Positions 9,503-18,815 of a stretch of 64,000 bases of DNA are shown piece by piece; the stretch's first letter is position 1; each line of letters starts with the position of its first letter. The notes beneath the pieces were generated by a model. The model worked only from the letters and a program-made list of their open reading frames with translations, searched no databases and had not been told where the DNA came from. The DNA lies in contig JAQWOH010000079.1 of assembly GCA_029245955.1 (NCBI GenBank), positions 89,631-153,630 of the forward strand. The letters are read 5' to 3'. The position numbers and the translations under genes are program-made. Origin of the DNA: Fuerstiella sp. (GTDB lineage: Bacteria > Planctomycetota > Planctomycetia > Planctomycetales > Planctomycetaceae).

Positions 9503-9677
9503 CGATGGCAGTTCCAGGCGAGACCGGACGATTTAACTATCCGGAAGAACGGGTGAGCCAGGGACAGAGCGAGATTGGACGTGGCGTAAGCGTCTGCTGA
9601 AGTCGGCAAACAAAGTCGTCTCACGTGAAACAACCGGTGAAGCCCCATCCGAAAATAATCGAGAAGTAAGGTTAATC

Positions 9678-11501
9678 ATGCCTGATGCAGTGTCTCAAGC
9701 TCTCCTGAAGCTGTCGTTTCGTAAGAATAGCGATGCCACGATAAGACAGGCTGCATTGACGGGGGACGCCGATGCCTTTTGTGCAGCTCTGATTAAGAGT
9801 CAGGCAAAGGTTCGGAAACGGATCGAAAAACGGTTCGGCAACGCTCCTTTTGCAGCCGCATGGTCCGCTGATTTGTTTTCTGCTGGCGTCAATCATGAAC
9901 TTTGTGACGGGATGAGATCGTTCGGGCACAGCAGCGACCTGATTGACCGGATTGTTGCCACAGTGAATGCATCGCTGCCTGTATCCCCGGCATTCGTACT
10001 TGTGGCCTGCGAAGCAATGTTGCGCTATCCCGATGGGTTTTCGAACGTGCAGCTGGTGACCGTATTCAGTCGTTTGTCGGAAATAACTGCGACAGAGATT
10101 TGTTTCGCCCTGCCGCCCGATGCACAGGATGGACCCGATATCGTTCCCTCAATTGCGGATCTTGTCGTTCAGGCGGAAGTACCATTCCTGATGAGTCTGG
10201 TAATGGAATCACAGCAATCGGCACGATTGTGGCGGGACGCCTCAGCAAAGGGCCTGGCCGGCTGTCTGAATGCGTCGACGGATACGGACGGTACGCTCGA
10301 TGCCGGGCTGGCTCGGGACGCAGGTCAGTGGATGGTACCGTTTGTGCGGATGCTTTGCTGGGCAAAGTCATTCAGGCAGTCCTGGGCAGATGAAGCGACA
10401 CTGGCTCGCTGGCTGAAGACACTGGGCCGCCTTGCCGCATTATTGACTCCCGGCGGCTTTATCTGTTCTGCGTCCGCAACGGCTCGGCCTGTTCACAGTA
10501 CTGTTCCTTCCGGCATCGAACTTTTCACTTCTGCCGTGCGGCTGACGGACGTGGATGGGGAGACCGGGCTCAAACAGTACGCTTCGGCGCTGGCAAAGGG
10601 TGGGCAGAAAAGACCGAAGCCTCCCCAAGGGCATGCGAAGCGGCTCATCAGGAATATTGGCGGGCAGTCGGACTGGGCAACGACGGCACTCCTGCGGAGC
10701 ACCTTGCATACTGACGCTGACGTTATCTCCGCAGACTGGGACCAGTCTACGCATAGTCTGCACCTTGCTGCCCTCGGACGAAAAATTCTGGATGGCGGTT
10801 GGACGCACCTGATTACCGTTGATGGCACGACGTGTGAATCGGCCGGTGAATGGGTCTGTACGTGCTGGTTCAGTGACAAGGAGGTGGCTTTCGCGGAGCT
10901 GGAATCCGGATCCTCTAACGGCATGCGTCATGTTCGGCACGTCATGCTTGCGTTCAAAGAGCATTTCGCGGTCCTGACGGATACGGTTACCGCGTCAAGT
11001 GCCTCTGCGAATCTGGAATTCGAAAGCCGACTGGCACTTGTCGACGGAATTGACGCGAAGGCAAACTCGATTACGCGGGAGCTGAATCTTCAGGGCGACG
11101 GCGTGTTGTTGCGAGCCGTGCCGGCCTGGCTGGACGACGATCGCGTCAGCAACGCATCCGGGAGTTTTCAGCAGACCGGTGCAGAGCTTGTTATGCGGGC
11201 TCACGGTGTCGGGGGTGTTGCGTTACCACTGGTTATCGACTGGCACCCTGATCGAAGTGCGCTGGATGCCGACTGGACGCGATTGACGGTGACAGAGGCC
11301 AGACGCCCGGCAACGGCCCGGCAGGCTGCCGCATACAGAGTGCGGATTGGGCTGCTGCAGCTGCTGCTGTATCGAAGTCTGCGTCGCGGCGAAAACTTGC
11401 GTGCCGTGCTCGGGTACCACACCGCCAACGAGACAGTTTACGGCCGGGTCAGAAATACGGGTGAGATTCAGCCGCTGGTTCTGGTTGAGGCAGACGCCTA
11501 G
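9678..11501 (+). CDS. Hypothetical protein with heparinase II/III-like C-terminal region
   Basis: A 607-residue protein without signal peptide or membrane segments. The N-terminal 300 residues look alpha-helical. From about residue 350 it resembles the beta-sandwich of heparinase II/III-type proteins: DADVISADWDQSTHSLHLAA, a GEWVCTCWFSDKEV strand, then RHVMLAFKEHFAVLTDTV. I do not see the polysaccharide-lyase catalytic residues clearly, so enzymatic function is not claimed. The ATG at 9678 has a weak TAAGG upstream. It converges with the FliA-type sigma gene 18 bases away, with no evident terminator between. Confidence 0.5.
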   Translation: MPDAVSQALLKLSFRKNSDATIRQAALTGDADAFCAALIKSQAKVRKRIEKRFGNAPFAAAWSADLFSAGVNHELCDGMRSFGHSSDLIDRIVATVNASLPVSPAFVLVACEAMLRYPDGFSNVQLVTVFSRLSEITATEICFALPPDAQDGPDIVPSIADLVVQAEVPFLMSLVMESQQSARLWRDASAKGLAGCLNASTDTDGTLDAGLARDAGQWMVPFVRMLCWAKSFRQSWADEATLARWLKTLGRLAALLTPGGFICSASATARPVHSTVPSGIELFTSAVRLTDVDGETGLKQYASALAKGGQKRPKPPQGHAKRLIRNIGGQSDWATTALLRSTLHTDADVISADWDQSTHSLHLAALGRKILDGGWTHLITVDGTTCESAGEWVCTCWFSDKEVAFAELESGSSNGMRHVRHVMLAFKEHFAVLTDTVTASSASANLEFESRLALVDGIDAKANSITRELNLQGDGVLLRAVPAWLDDDRVSNASGSFQQTGAELVMRAHGVGGVALPLVIDWHPDRSALDADWTRLTVTEARRPATARQAAAYRVRIGLLQLLLYRSLRRGENLRAVLGYHTANETVYGRVRNTGEIQPLVLVEADA

Positions 11502-11519
11502 AGTCGAACGCAGTTGCGA

Positions 11520-12233
11520 TTAATAACCTCGTTGCCCGGCATATTCCTTCAATCGAGTTCTGGCGCTGTCCAGGATGCGAGACACACGCGATTCCGAGAG
11601 GCTCAGAAGTTCGCCAACCTCCTTCAGCTTCAGTCCTTCGTTGTAATGCAAAGCGATGGCGACTCGCATCTTGTCCGGAAGCGTCTCGATGCCGTCAGCA
11701 AGTACCTGACGCATCTCCTCTGATTCCATTTTTCCGGGGCTGTCGTTGTCACCGATGTGCCCTCTGACGCGAACCGTATCACTCCAGCTGTCCGGTTGGG
11801 TCAGGCGAGCGCCCTGAATGCATTCAGTAACTGCGCTGACTGACATTCCTGATGCATCTGCCAGCTGCTCAACGCTGACCGTCCCCTGAAACTGGGCTCG
11901 CAGGTGTCTGAGTGCAGTGATCTTCTGCAGCATCTGTTGGGACAATGGACAGTTTCTGCGCAGCTCGTCCAGAATTTCCCCTCGTATTCGTCGGTATGAA
12001 AATGTCCTGAACTCAACATTGCGACTCGGGTCATACTGCGACGCTGCTTCGATTAATCCCAGGATGCCAGCGGCTTCCAGGTTCTCCGCATCTACTCCAA
12101 GAGGCAGCTGATGCAGTAACTTGCCAAGGATGTGCTTCACGTACCCGAGGTTGTCCAGGATCAGCTGGTCCCTGTCCGAATTCATGGACTGGTCAGAGGT
12201 AGACTCGGAATGTCGTCTCGTCGTTGTAGTCAT
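11520..12233 (-). CDS. FliA/WhiG-type RNA polymerase sigma factor
   Basis: This 237-residue sigma-70 family factor belongs to the sigma-28 (FliA/WhiG) branch. Region 2 is ENLEAAGILGLIEAASQYD followed by FRTFSYRRIRGEILDELRR. A short region 3 precedes region 4 (LPDKMRVAIALHYNEGLKLKEVG, then SLSESRVSRILDSARTRLKE). FliA-type factors direct flagellar, chemotaxis or sporulation regulons. No flagellar operon surrounds it, though a FlgG-like gene lies 25 kb away. No anti-sigma factor (FlgM-like) was seen next to it. The ATG at 12233 has only a weak GTGAG upstream; an internal ATG at residue 17 is possible. Confidence 0.9.
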   Translation of the reverse strand: MTTTTRRHSESTSDQSMNSDRDQLILDNLGYVKHILGKLLHQLPLGVDAENLEAAGILGLIEAASQYDPSRNVEFRTFSYRRIRGEILDELRRNCPLSQQMLQKITALRHLRAQFQGTVSVEQLADASGMSVSAVTECIQGARLTQPDSWSDTVRVRGHIGDNDSPGKMESEEMRQVLADGIETLPDKMRVAIALHYNEGLKLKEVGELLSLSESRVSRILDSARTRLKEYAGQRGY

Positions 12234-12305
12234 TTAACTCACTTGGTCGTTTTCAAACACCTGTCTGGTCTTGCCGTGACCTTCAGGACCGGGGGGGTAT
12301 TCACT

Positions 12306-12437
12306 GTGGGGGCTTCAGGGACCTTGCTTTAGAGCCGCACCCGTTTCGGCAACAAGCGGCAGGTGCAGCGGGTTACCACGAGTTAGACAGGAGGAGCCCC
12401 CATCTTTACCGAGGTTTCCGGGGCTTTCTGTTTGTTG
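12306..12437 (+). ncRNA. Possible structured RNA with alternative stems and terminator-like end
   Basis: Within the 558-base gap after the sigma gene, 12308-12316 can pair with 12393-12401 (9 bp, one G-U; extendable by a U-A and a G-U pair). Inside are smaller helices such as 12334-12338 with 12356-12360 and 12337-12341 with 12362-12366. The right arm can instead pair at 12395-12400 with 12420-12425, making a hairpin followed by a U-rich stretch (12425-12437). The two pairings exclude each other, as in an attenuator or riboswitch; a stand-alone small RNA is equally possible. It matches no RNA family I recognise. Confidence 0.35.
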
Positions 12438-12791
12438 CATTTTCGCCACACTGCTCAACCATGCGCCAAAGAGGGGATGACGGCGGAGGATGTGCCCAAA
12501 CTTCGGGTTTTTGCCCACTAGGAATCTCCCCCAATTGTTCACCTACAGAGGCAATCATAGAGGGGGCTCAGCGACTGCTGTTGGCATATCGCCCGGTGTA
12601 CCAGCCTTGGTGTCACGAACACGATCCGGAGGAGAACGTTGCGTTCGGCCGAAACTGCCGGAATGGTCTAGGCGACTTTTCGCTGTTCAACTAACGTGCG
12701 ATGTTCGATACCGGAGGCCCCTTCATGGATGAGTGGGCGTATGATCATGGCGAAGGCCGGATAGACCGTTAGTGAATGCAGGGAGGCGCAG
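12438..12791. other. Remaining upstream region of the YhaO-like gene
   Basis: This 354-base stretch has no supported gene; the short ORFs show no family pattern. A small AAAC/GUUU hairpin followed by T at about 12495-12511 could be a weak terminator. AGGGAGG at about 12780 is the ribosome site for the next gene. Confidence 0.4.
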
Positions 12792-13901
12792 ATGGCGACT
12801 GTCAGGTTTGTTCATTCCGATTTTCTTCGATTGGATACGCCAATCGGGGGACTGGCGGGTTCGCCGGATTGGTTGCGACGGCTGGCAACTGGCGGCGTAA
12901 GACAGGCTGTCAAGAACCTCATTCAAACGACGATTGCTCAGCGTGCCGATTTTCTGCTGATCGCCGGCAGTGTGGCTGAATCTGACGAAGATATTGAAGC
13001 AATCTGCCGTTGGCTGGCTGAACAGTTTGAGCCTCTGCGTCGTCGTGGAATCAAGATCGTCGTGGCGGCTGATTCTCAAGCGTCAGCCGTCGCCCTGCAA
13101 AACGTTTGTGACGTTATCGTCCGTCCGGGGGGAATCATTGGCGTTCAGCACGAACACGGCGGTGGTATTGGGCTGCAGTCTGTGGCCGCCACAACTGCCC
13201 CGGATACGTCCTTCACGATCGCAATTGGAAATGATCGAGGCTGTAGTCCTCCGAATCGCATCGTTTATCAGGCGGCGCCCTCGATCTCAAGGACAGCAGA
13301 TTCAGATCGTCCCGGGACGGATGGAAGTCTGAAGCTGTCTGCCGGGCCGGTCCAGTCGGTCAGTCCGCAGGAATCCTCAGACTGCGGCTGTCTGCTTATT
13401 GAAGTCGATCTTGCCACGCGAGAGATGCAGGCCTCTTTTCTGGCTACAGATGTAATTCGTTTCGCCACCGAATGCCTTGTGTTTCCTGACATTTCAACCG
13501 TGGACGAATTGATTGCTGAGATCAGTCGGACGTCTCAGTCGCTCGATCGGCGCAGCACCCGGACTGTCATTGTCGACTGGCTTTTTCAGACTCGGCTGAC
13601 GACCGATGTGCAAGGCCTTTTGTTTTTCAGTGAATCAAATCTGTTGACGCGTTTACGTCAGTATCTGCAGGGGGGCCATCGCGGATTCTGGCCGCGATGC
13701 ATTCGATTCAGCGAGAAGTCTGAGCTCCATCTGACCGGCCCTCAGGGTCTGGCTGTAGAACAGTACATGGATGTTGTATGCGAAGGACGCAGCAGTCCTG
13801 AGGACCCCGCGGGGTCTGTCCGGGGGCTCTCGTCGCTGGCAGGAAGTGGTGTTTCGCAGGAGCTGGTGGCTGGGTTGAGTCTGTTTCGACGGGCTGCATG
13901 A
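12792..13901 (+). CDS. Mre11/YhaO-like protein with degenerate metal-binding motifs
   Basis: This 369-residue protein keeps the outline of SbcD/Mre11/YhaO nucleases: FVHSDFLRLDTPIGGL at the start, ADFLLIAGS near residue 58, and a later CGCLLIEVDL segment. Active relatives have ADLHLD, GDLFD and GNHD. Here the aligned positions read DFLRLD, GSVAE and ADSQ, so the usual Asp, His and Asn ligands of the two-metal site are gone. The block between about residues 155 and 200 is shortened and lacks the HxH ligand pair. It is probably not a nuclease. AGGGAGG precedes the ATG by about 6 bases. The next gene, 112 bases on, is a YhaN/SbcC-like ATPase, the usual partner, so a structural role in that complex is likely. 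Confidence 0.7.
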   Translation: MATVRFVHSDFLRLDTPIGGLAGSPDWLRRLATGGVRQAVKNLIQTTIAQRADFLLIAGSVAESDEDIEAICRWLAEQFEPLRRRGIKIVVAADSQASAVALQNVCDVIVRPGGIIGVQHEHGGGIGLQSVAATTAPDTSFTIAIGNDRGCSPPNRIVYQAAPSISRTADSDRPGTDGSLKLSAGPVQSVSPQESSDCGCLLIEVDLATREMQASFLATDVIRFATECLVFPDISTVDELIAEISRTSQSLDRRSTRTVIVDWLFQTRLTTDVQGLLFFSESNLLTRLRQYLQGGHRGFWPRCIRFSEKSELHLTGPQGLAVEQYMDVVCEGRSSPEDPAGSVRGLSSLAGSGVSQELVAGLSLFRRAA

Positions 13902-14013
13902 CGAAACAGCGAAGCGAGATTTTTATTGTCGCGGCGGCGAACCGTTCTGGTGTCCGTTGCTGCGTCCGGAATTTGAGTCAGGGTTTATGTCTGTCGGGTA
14001 GACGGGGTGTGCT

Positions 14014-17000
14014 ATGCGTTTTCTTGATTTCAGTGTTAAGCAGTTCGGAGTCCTGAAGAATCTGCAGCTGCAGGAGCTCTCGCCGGGACTGACTGTTGTT
14101 TACGGGGGCAGCGGTACCGGAAAGACCACTCTGGTTCATTTATTGCGTGGCTTGTTGTTTGGATATACGACGGAGCATCAGGCCTTTCAGGCAGAGGACG
14201 GGCGGTATGGTGGTTCGGTTTCACTGGAATCGCGAGGGCGGTCCCTGCGCATGTCGCGCGAACGGAGTCACGGCGTTTCGACAGAATTGTCCGCAGTTGA
14301 TCTTACGACGGGGATTCCTGTGACCGTTTGCAACGGTGAGCTGCCGGCCTGGGTGAATGAGAACACTTTCCGCGAAGTCTTCAGCGTCGGTGAGCAGGAA
14401 GCTGTTCGCTTCGATCTGTTGTGCCGTCTTTGCCTGGACGATGCCGGTGTGGCCACGGAAGACGAAATTCGTCGCGCGGAAGATGCGATTATGCTGTCTG
14501 TGCAGGAACGTGAGGGGGCCGGGCTGAATAATGGGCTGCGCCACAGGATCACCGTTTTGCAGCGTCTTCGTGAGGAACTGGTTGCCGAGTTGGCCACAAT
14601 GCGACGTGTTTCTCCTGAGATCCCTCAGCAGATTGCACGCCTTGAAGCTGAGTTGCAACGGTCGAGAGAGTCGGCAGAACCCCTGAATCTCAGGATTCAG
14701 GAGGTGAGCAGCGACGTTGCACGACTCGAAATGCTGCACAGCAGGTTAACGCAGCAGAATAGTGTGGCTCTGACGGTCCGGCCGATTGAAGAGAGAATTT
14801 CGGATCTTGTCGAACGCAGGCAACGGTGGTCCGGCATTCAGGACGCCGTGCAGCGTGAAATCTCGCAGTTGACGTCGGAGGCAGCGGCACCGCTGCAGTG
14901 CCAGGAATCGCTGGTCTCCGTGCGGGCCATCGTGAGTCGGCTGGAAGAGAGAATGGCAACGGCAGACGTTGGTGCAAATTCAACGGGTATTGACCGGGAA
15001 TCGGTGCCCGATGATATTCGCAGTGAGGTGTTTGCACTTTGTGACTATGTGGCCCGGCATGCTTCCTCGGTCGCCTCTCATCTGACAGCGCTAGAATCGG
15101 TTCCTGGCCGCAGAATGTTGCAGGACATTCAGCACGTGGACACTGTTGTCAAGGGGCAGATTGATGCCTTGAAGGAAGAGCTTGAACGCAGTGCGGATGT
15201 TCTTTCGATTACCGGAAAGTACGGCTCTGCCTGCGATTCTGCTGTACACGCTGCCTGCCGCAAAGCTGAATCCATCGAAGCGGATGGCCGATCCATTGTG
15301 GAGGTTGAGTCAGCGTTGGCACGGCAGCGGCAGGCATTGGAGGATCTGGAAGGTGAGCAGAGCCGAGTCGCAGACGGTATTCGCGGGCACGAAGACCGTC
15401 TGACCGAACTGCAGGTGGCGCTGCGGTCTTCCGGACGTCTGCAGGATCTGGATCGAATCAAAGGAAAAATCGCCGAAACGGACGCTCGGCTTTGTTTGCT
15501 GAACGACCGCCGTCGCGTCCTGGAAACAACGGAAGCCAACCTGCAGACCGTCATAGAACGCCTCGGCCAGTTTCTGGATCACAATGTGCTGGAAATCGCA
15601 TCCGAATACATTGACAGGCTTACTGACGGCGAATGCTATCGACTGGCTGCGGACTCGACGGGGACAACGATTCTGGCGGCAATACAGCAGTCGCCCGACC
15701 TTCAGGTTTTGCAGAAACTCAGTCGAGGCACCCGTGATCTGGTGGCACTTGCTCTGCGCCTTGCGATCATTCAGCATCGGGCGGAAGATTCTGAACGGGT
15801 ACCTCTGATCATCGACGACGTATTCATCCTGACTGATGACGCTCGGTCGTCTGCAGCGGCGGACCTTTTGACGGAGGTGGCGGCGGACGGGCAGCAGATC
15901 ATTTTCTTCACCTGCCAGCGAGAGGTTCGCGATCTGTTCGAACAGAGGAATGCATGTCTTCGTCATCTGGGCCCGCAGGACACCGCGAAGCCGTCTGTTG
16001 TACCGGAGCCGCCCGTGGCCACCTGTGTGCCGCCACAGCCGACCGTCATGGCAACGGCGAAAACCACGGAGACGACAAAGCCCACCGAAACAACAAACTG
16101 GCTGTTTTATCTTGAAGTGGACAGCTCGATTGAAGATTTGTCGGGACTCACCGTGGCCGAACTGGAGGCGATTCGTGCGTCCGGAATAATTAACATCGAT
16201 GAATTGATGACTCTGTCTGTTGAGGTTCAGAGGGATCGGTTTCGTGAGGGGGGCTACTCGATCAGTACGGACCGAATTCGCGCATGGAGAGGGCAGGCGG
16301 AACTGGCGACCCTGGTCCCGATGTTGCGTCGCAGCGACGCTGACTTGTTGTACGCGGCCGGGATTCAGGGGGCAGTGGAACTGAGTCGAATGCGGCCTGA
16401 GACGGTGTACGAAGTGGTCGCGGTATTTCAAAAGACGCAGTCCGGGACGCGGTACTGTCGATCCGGTCGGACTCTGGACCGCCAGCAGGCAATCAGCTGG
16501 AGCCGATGGTCTCAACACTCCCGGACACTTACGGAAGCCCGGAACGCTCGTTCCCGATTTTTTGTACATTCCCGCGGGGCAGGTGAGGGACAGGCGTCGG
16601 AACCGGTGCCCGGTGGTACCGCAGGGCCCGGCCGGCGTCAGAATTCTGCCGGCGGTCAAAGTACAATTCGACGCTTAAAACGACCGGGCTTATCGGACGA
16701 CGACTGTCGCCTCCGCGAACAGAGGCACAGGAATCGTCGCCAAAGGATGGCGCGGCACTCTGCGTCCTATCGGACATCGCAGGGTAAAAGTCATAACGAT
16801 AACGCGGGAGCGGCGGCGCTGAAGTTCTATCTGAACCGTTCAGCAGATGTGGACGCTGCGCCTTCGATCGGTCCGCGGACTGCGGAACGCCTGGCGACGG
16901 TCGAAGTCTTCACGGTGGACGACCTGCTTAATGCGAATGCCGATTCTATCGCCCGACGTCTTGCCAATCGCAGAGTTTCAGGAGAGACGATTATGCAGTG

Positions 17001-17259
17001 GCAGTGTCAGGCTCGTCTGGTCTGCACGGTCCCGGGACTGCGCGAGCATGATTCGCAGATCCTGGTCGCCTGCGGAATCAACGATGCGGAACAGTTGGCG
17101 CAGAAACGCCCCGCCGATCTGTTCGCACTTGTCCGGCCGTTTTCGGAGACCAGCGAGGGGGAGCGAATTATTCGCGGTGGCACCAGGCCTGATCTTGAAG
17201 AGATTTCTGACTGGGTTAGCTGGGCTCAGCAGTCACGCACATTGAAAGCTGCCGCTTGA
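14014..17259 (+). CDS. YhaN/SbcC-like ATPase with two C-terminal DUF4332 domains
   Basis: A 1081-residue SMC-like protein. The N-terminal half-ATPase has Walker A GGSGTGKTT at about residues 31-39. A coiled-coil region spans roughly 170-540, with no CxxC zinc hook. The C-terminal half carries Walker B VPLIIDDVF near 594. Two DUF4332 domains follow. The one at about 695-840 is degenerate (EDLSGLTVAELEAIRASGI). The one at about 935-1080 is canonical, with a helix-hairpin-helix-like APSIGPRTAERLATVEVFTV. Between them is an Arg-rich linker (about 845-930). Such ATPases work with Mre11-type nucleases on DNA ends; the DUF4332 pair probably adds DNA contacts. The partner encoded upstream seems to lack nuclease residues. 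Confidence 0.8.
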   Translation: MRFLDFSVKQFGVLKNLQLQELSPGLTVVYGGSGTGKTTLVHLLRGLLFGYTTEHQAFQAEDGRYGGSVSLESRGRSLRMSRERSHGVSTELSAVDLTTGIPVTVCNGELPAWVNENTFREVFSVGEQEAVRFDLLCRLCLDDAGVATEDEIRRAEDAIMLSVQEREGAGLNNGLRHRITVLQRLREELVAELATMRRVSPEIPQQIARLEAELQRSRESAEPLNLRIQEVSSDVARLEMLHSRLTQQNSVALTVRPIEERISDLVERRQRWSGIQDAVQREISQLTSEAAAPLQCQESLVSVRAIVSRLEERMATADVGANSTGIDRESVPDDIRSEVFALCDYVARHASSVASHLTALESVPGRRMLQDIQHVDTVVKGQIDALKEELERSADVLSITGKYGSACDSAVHAACRKAESIEADGRSIVEVESALARQRQALEDLEGEQSRVADGIRGHEDRLTELQVALRSSGRLQDLDRIKGKIAETDARLCLLNDRRRVLETTEANLQTVIERLGQFLDHNVLEIASEYIDRLTDGECYRLAADSTGTTILAAIQQSPDLQVLQKLSRGTRDLVALALRLAIIQHRAEDSERVPLIIDDVFILTDDARSSAAADLLTEVAADGQQIIFFTCQREVRDLFEQRNACLRHLGPQDTAKPSVVPEPPVATCVPPQPTVMATAKTTETTKPTETTNWLFYLEVDSSIEDLSGLTVAELEAIRASGIINIDELMTLSVEVQRDRFREGGYSISTDRIRAWRGQAELATLVPMLRRSDADLLYAAGIQGAVELSRMRPETVYEVVAVFQKTQSGTRYCRSGRTLDRQQAISWSRWSQHSRTLTEARNARSRFFVHSRGAGEGQASEPVPGGTAGPGRRQNSAGGQSTIRRLKRPGLSDDDCRLREQRHRNRRQRMARHSASYRTSQGKSHNDNAGAAALKFYLNRSADVDAAPSIGPRTAERLATVEVFTVDDLLNANADSIARRLANRRVSGETIMQWQCQARLVCTVPGLREHDSQILVACGINDAEQLAQKRPADLFALVRPFSETSEGERIIRGGTRPDLEEISDWVSWAQQSRTLKAAA

Positions 17260-17435
17260 TTGGTGTGACTTCGAAATTCATCCCGCGACGGCCGGTGAGA
17301 GCGACGGTGTTCCTGCAGCACGCGAATTAAACGGCTAAAGCCCGTGTCGTTCGCCTGCCATACCAGAGTCCTGCTCAAGCTGCCCGTCACCGGACTCGAT
17401 ATGCTTTCCCGGCCGGCGTCGAACAACGCGATATT

Positions 17436-18815
17436 TCAGTCGTCGTCTGCAGACGGCTGCGGGACGTCGGTTTGTTGAGACCCCGGCCCGTCGGGTTTCT
17501 CTGCTTTCTCGGTTGCTGACTGTGAGTTCTCGGAGCGGGCCGACGTTGTCTCCGCGTCAGGCCGTTCAGCACTCGTTACGGAGGAAGTGAGCGGCGAGAT
17601 GACTCGAGGAACGAGACTCTTCAGGGTGTGGCCCGACGGCTCGTTCACTGCCGTGGAGCTTACGGCACCGGTCGTTATGCTGGTGTCGAAGTGCGGGTGA
17701 GGGTTTCCGTAATGCACGGCGAGCCGAGTGAATGTTGTTTCCGTGGTGGCCGCTGACGGCCGCTCCGGTGAGATGAACTGATAAGGTCTGGCTATGTTCT
17801 TCTGATTCGGATTAACCTGCTGACTGTTCGGGGCTGCATGCTGTACGGGCCGTGGTACCAGCGGTACATGCGACGTGACCTGCTGTAGTGATTTTTCGAA
17901 CGCGCGAAATTCTCCCGATGCTGGCAGGCTGCGGGGCCCGGGCTGCCTGCTGCTTGAGACGGCATGAAAATCCGTTGCGGTCGGATTCTGTCTGCGTGCC
18001 AATGATGCCAGTTCCCGACCACGTTCTTGCGGCACACCTTCCAGCCGCCGGGCCAGATGCCCGATCCACTGAGGTTCTTTCTCGGCAGCTTTTGTCATCA
18101 TGCGGGCATACAGGGACACTTCAAACACGTTCCTGTCGAGTATCGAGTTGGTCAATCGTGACGTCAGCTTTGCTATCGTATCGATGGCCGTGGACGGAAA
18201 GTGCACAAACGTCTCGACCTGCTGATTGACCAGAAGTGAGCCGTCCTTGGCTTTGACGAATCGGAACTGCAGCCAGACCAGTGCTGAGGCTTCAATGGAC
18301 CCTGGCAGCAGAGGGCTTTCGTATCTTCCTTCAACGATGAACAGGCACTGATTGCCATCGCGCCACAGCACGTCAGCGGTTCCCGTAGACCCGTCCGTGG
18401 CTTTCGCCTCGTATTCAAACTCATCTGTCTGCCACATCTGCAGCGTCGAAATTCCCATCACCCGCCAGGTGCTGATGGCAACATCCGGGTGGTTGATCAG
18501 GTACTGGTAGATGTCGGGGTTGATGGGATACTGGAGACTTGGCATACGACGGTACTGAGAAATGTTGTTCAGAATATATGTCGCCCGGGTCTGGGCGTTT
18601 CTGGACATCTTTCTGTACGGTATCTGCCTTGTTGTGGATTGCAGAACTTCTTTTTCAGACGTGGCGTCGGCCAGAATCGTGACGCCAACTCTGCGGGCCA
18701 GGTCTTCCAGTCGTGGCGCGGCGTCTGCGTTTTCTGCGACACCCAGGCTCGTCACAAATGCGAGGGCAATTGCCCTCGAATGAATCTTTTGAAAGTGCAC
18801 CAAGACTGTTCCCAT
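17436..18815 (-). CDS. Secreted or exported hypothetical protein
   Basis: A 459-residue protein I do not recognise. A hydrophobic segment and AENADAAP near residue 33 suggest a signal peptide. Residues about 35-270 form a folded region rich in beta strands (ISTWRVMGISTLQMW, then DVLWRDGNQCLFIVEGRY). The last 170 residues are low-complexity, rich in Ser, Pro, Gln and Thr, and probably disordered. The ATG at 18815 has AGGAG about 12 bases upstream. It converges with the YhaN-like gene and is flanked by a gap of over 600 bases. Function unknown; it is likely a lineage-restricted envelope protein. Confidence 0.6.
   Translation of the reverse strand: MGTVLVHFQKIHSRAIALAFVTSLGVAENADAAPRLEDLARRVGVTILADATSEKEVLQSTTRQIPYRKMSRNAQTRATYILNNISQYRRMPSLQYPINPDIYQYLINHPDVAISTWRVMGISTLQMWQTDEFEYEAKATDGSTGTADVLWRDGNQCLFIVEGRYESPLLPGSIEASALVWLQFRFVKAKDGSLLVNQQVETFVHFPSTAIDTIAKLTSRLTNSILDRNVFEVSLYARMMTKAAEKEPQWIGHLARRLEGVPQERGRELASLARRQNPTATDFHAVSSSRQPGPRSLPASGEFRAFEKSLQQVTSHVPLVPRPVQHAAPNSQQVNPNQKNIARPYQFISPERPSAATTETTFTRLAVHYGNPHPHFDTSITTGAVSSTAVNEPSGHTLKSLVPRVISPLTSSVTSAERPDAETTSARSENSQSATEKAEKPDGPGSQQTDVPQPSADDD

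Noticed and set aside
12306..12437. Structured RNA as SRP RNA, tmRNA or RNase P RNA
   Set aside because: The hallmark sequences of those RNAs (SRP apical GGAAG loop, tmRNA CCA end, RNase P core) are absent.
15310..16659. Long antisense ORF inside the YhaN-like gene
   Set aside because: It is a codon-bias shadow of the sense gene, with no recognisable domain.
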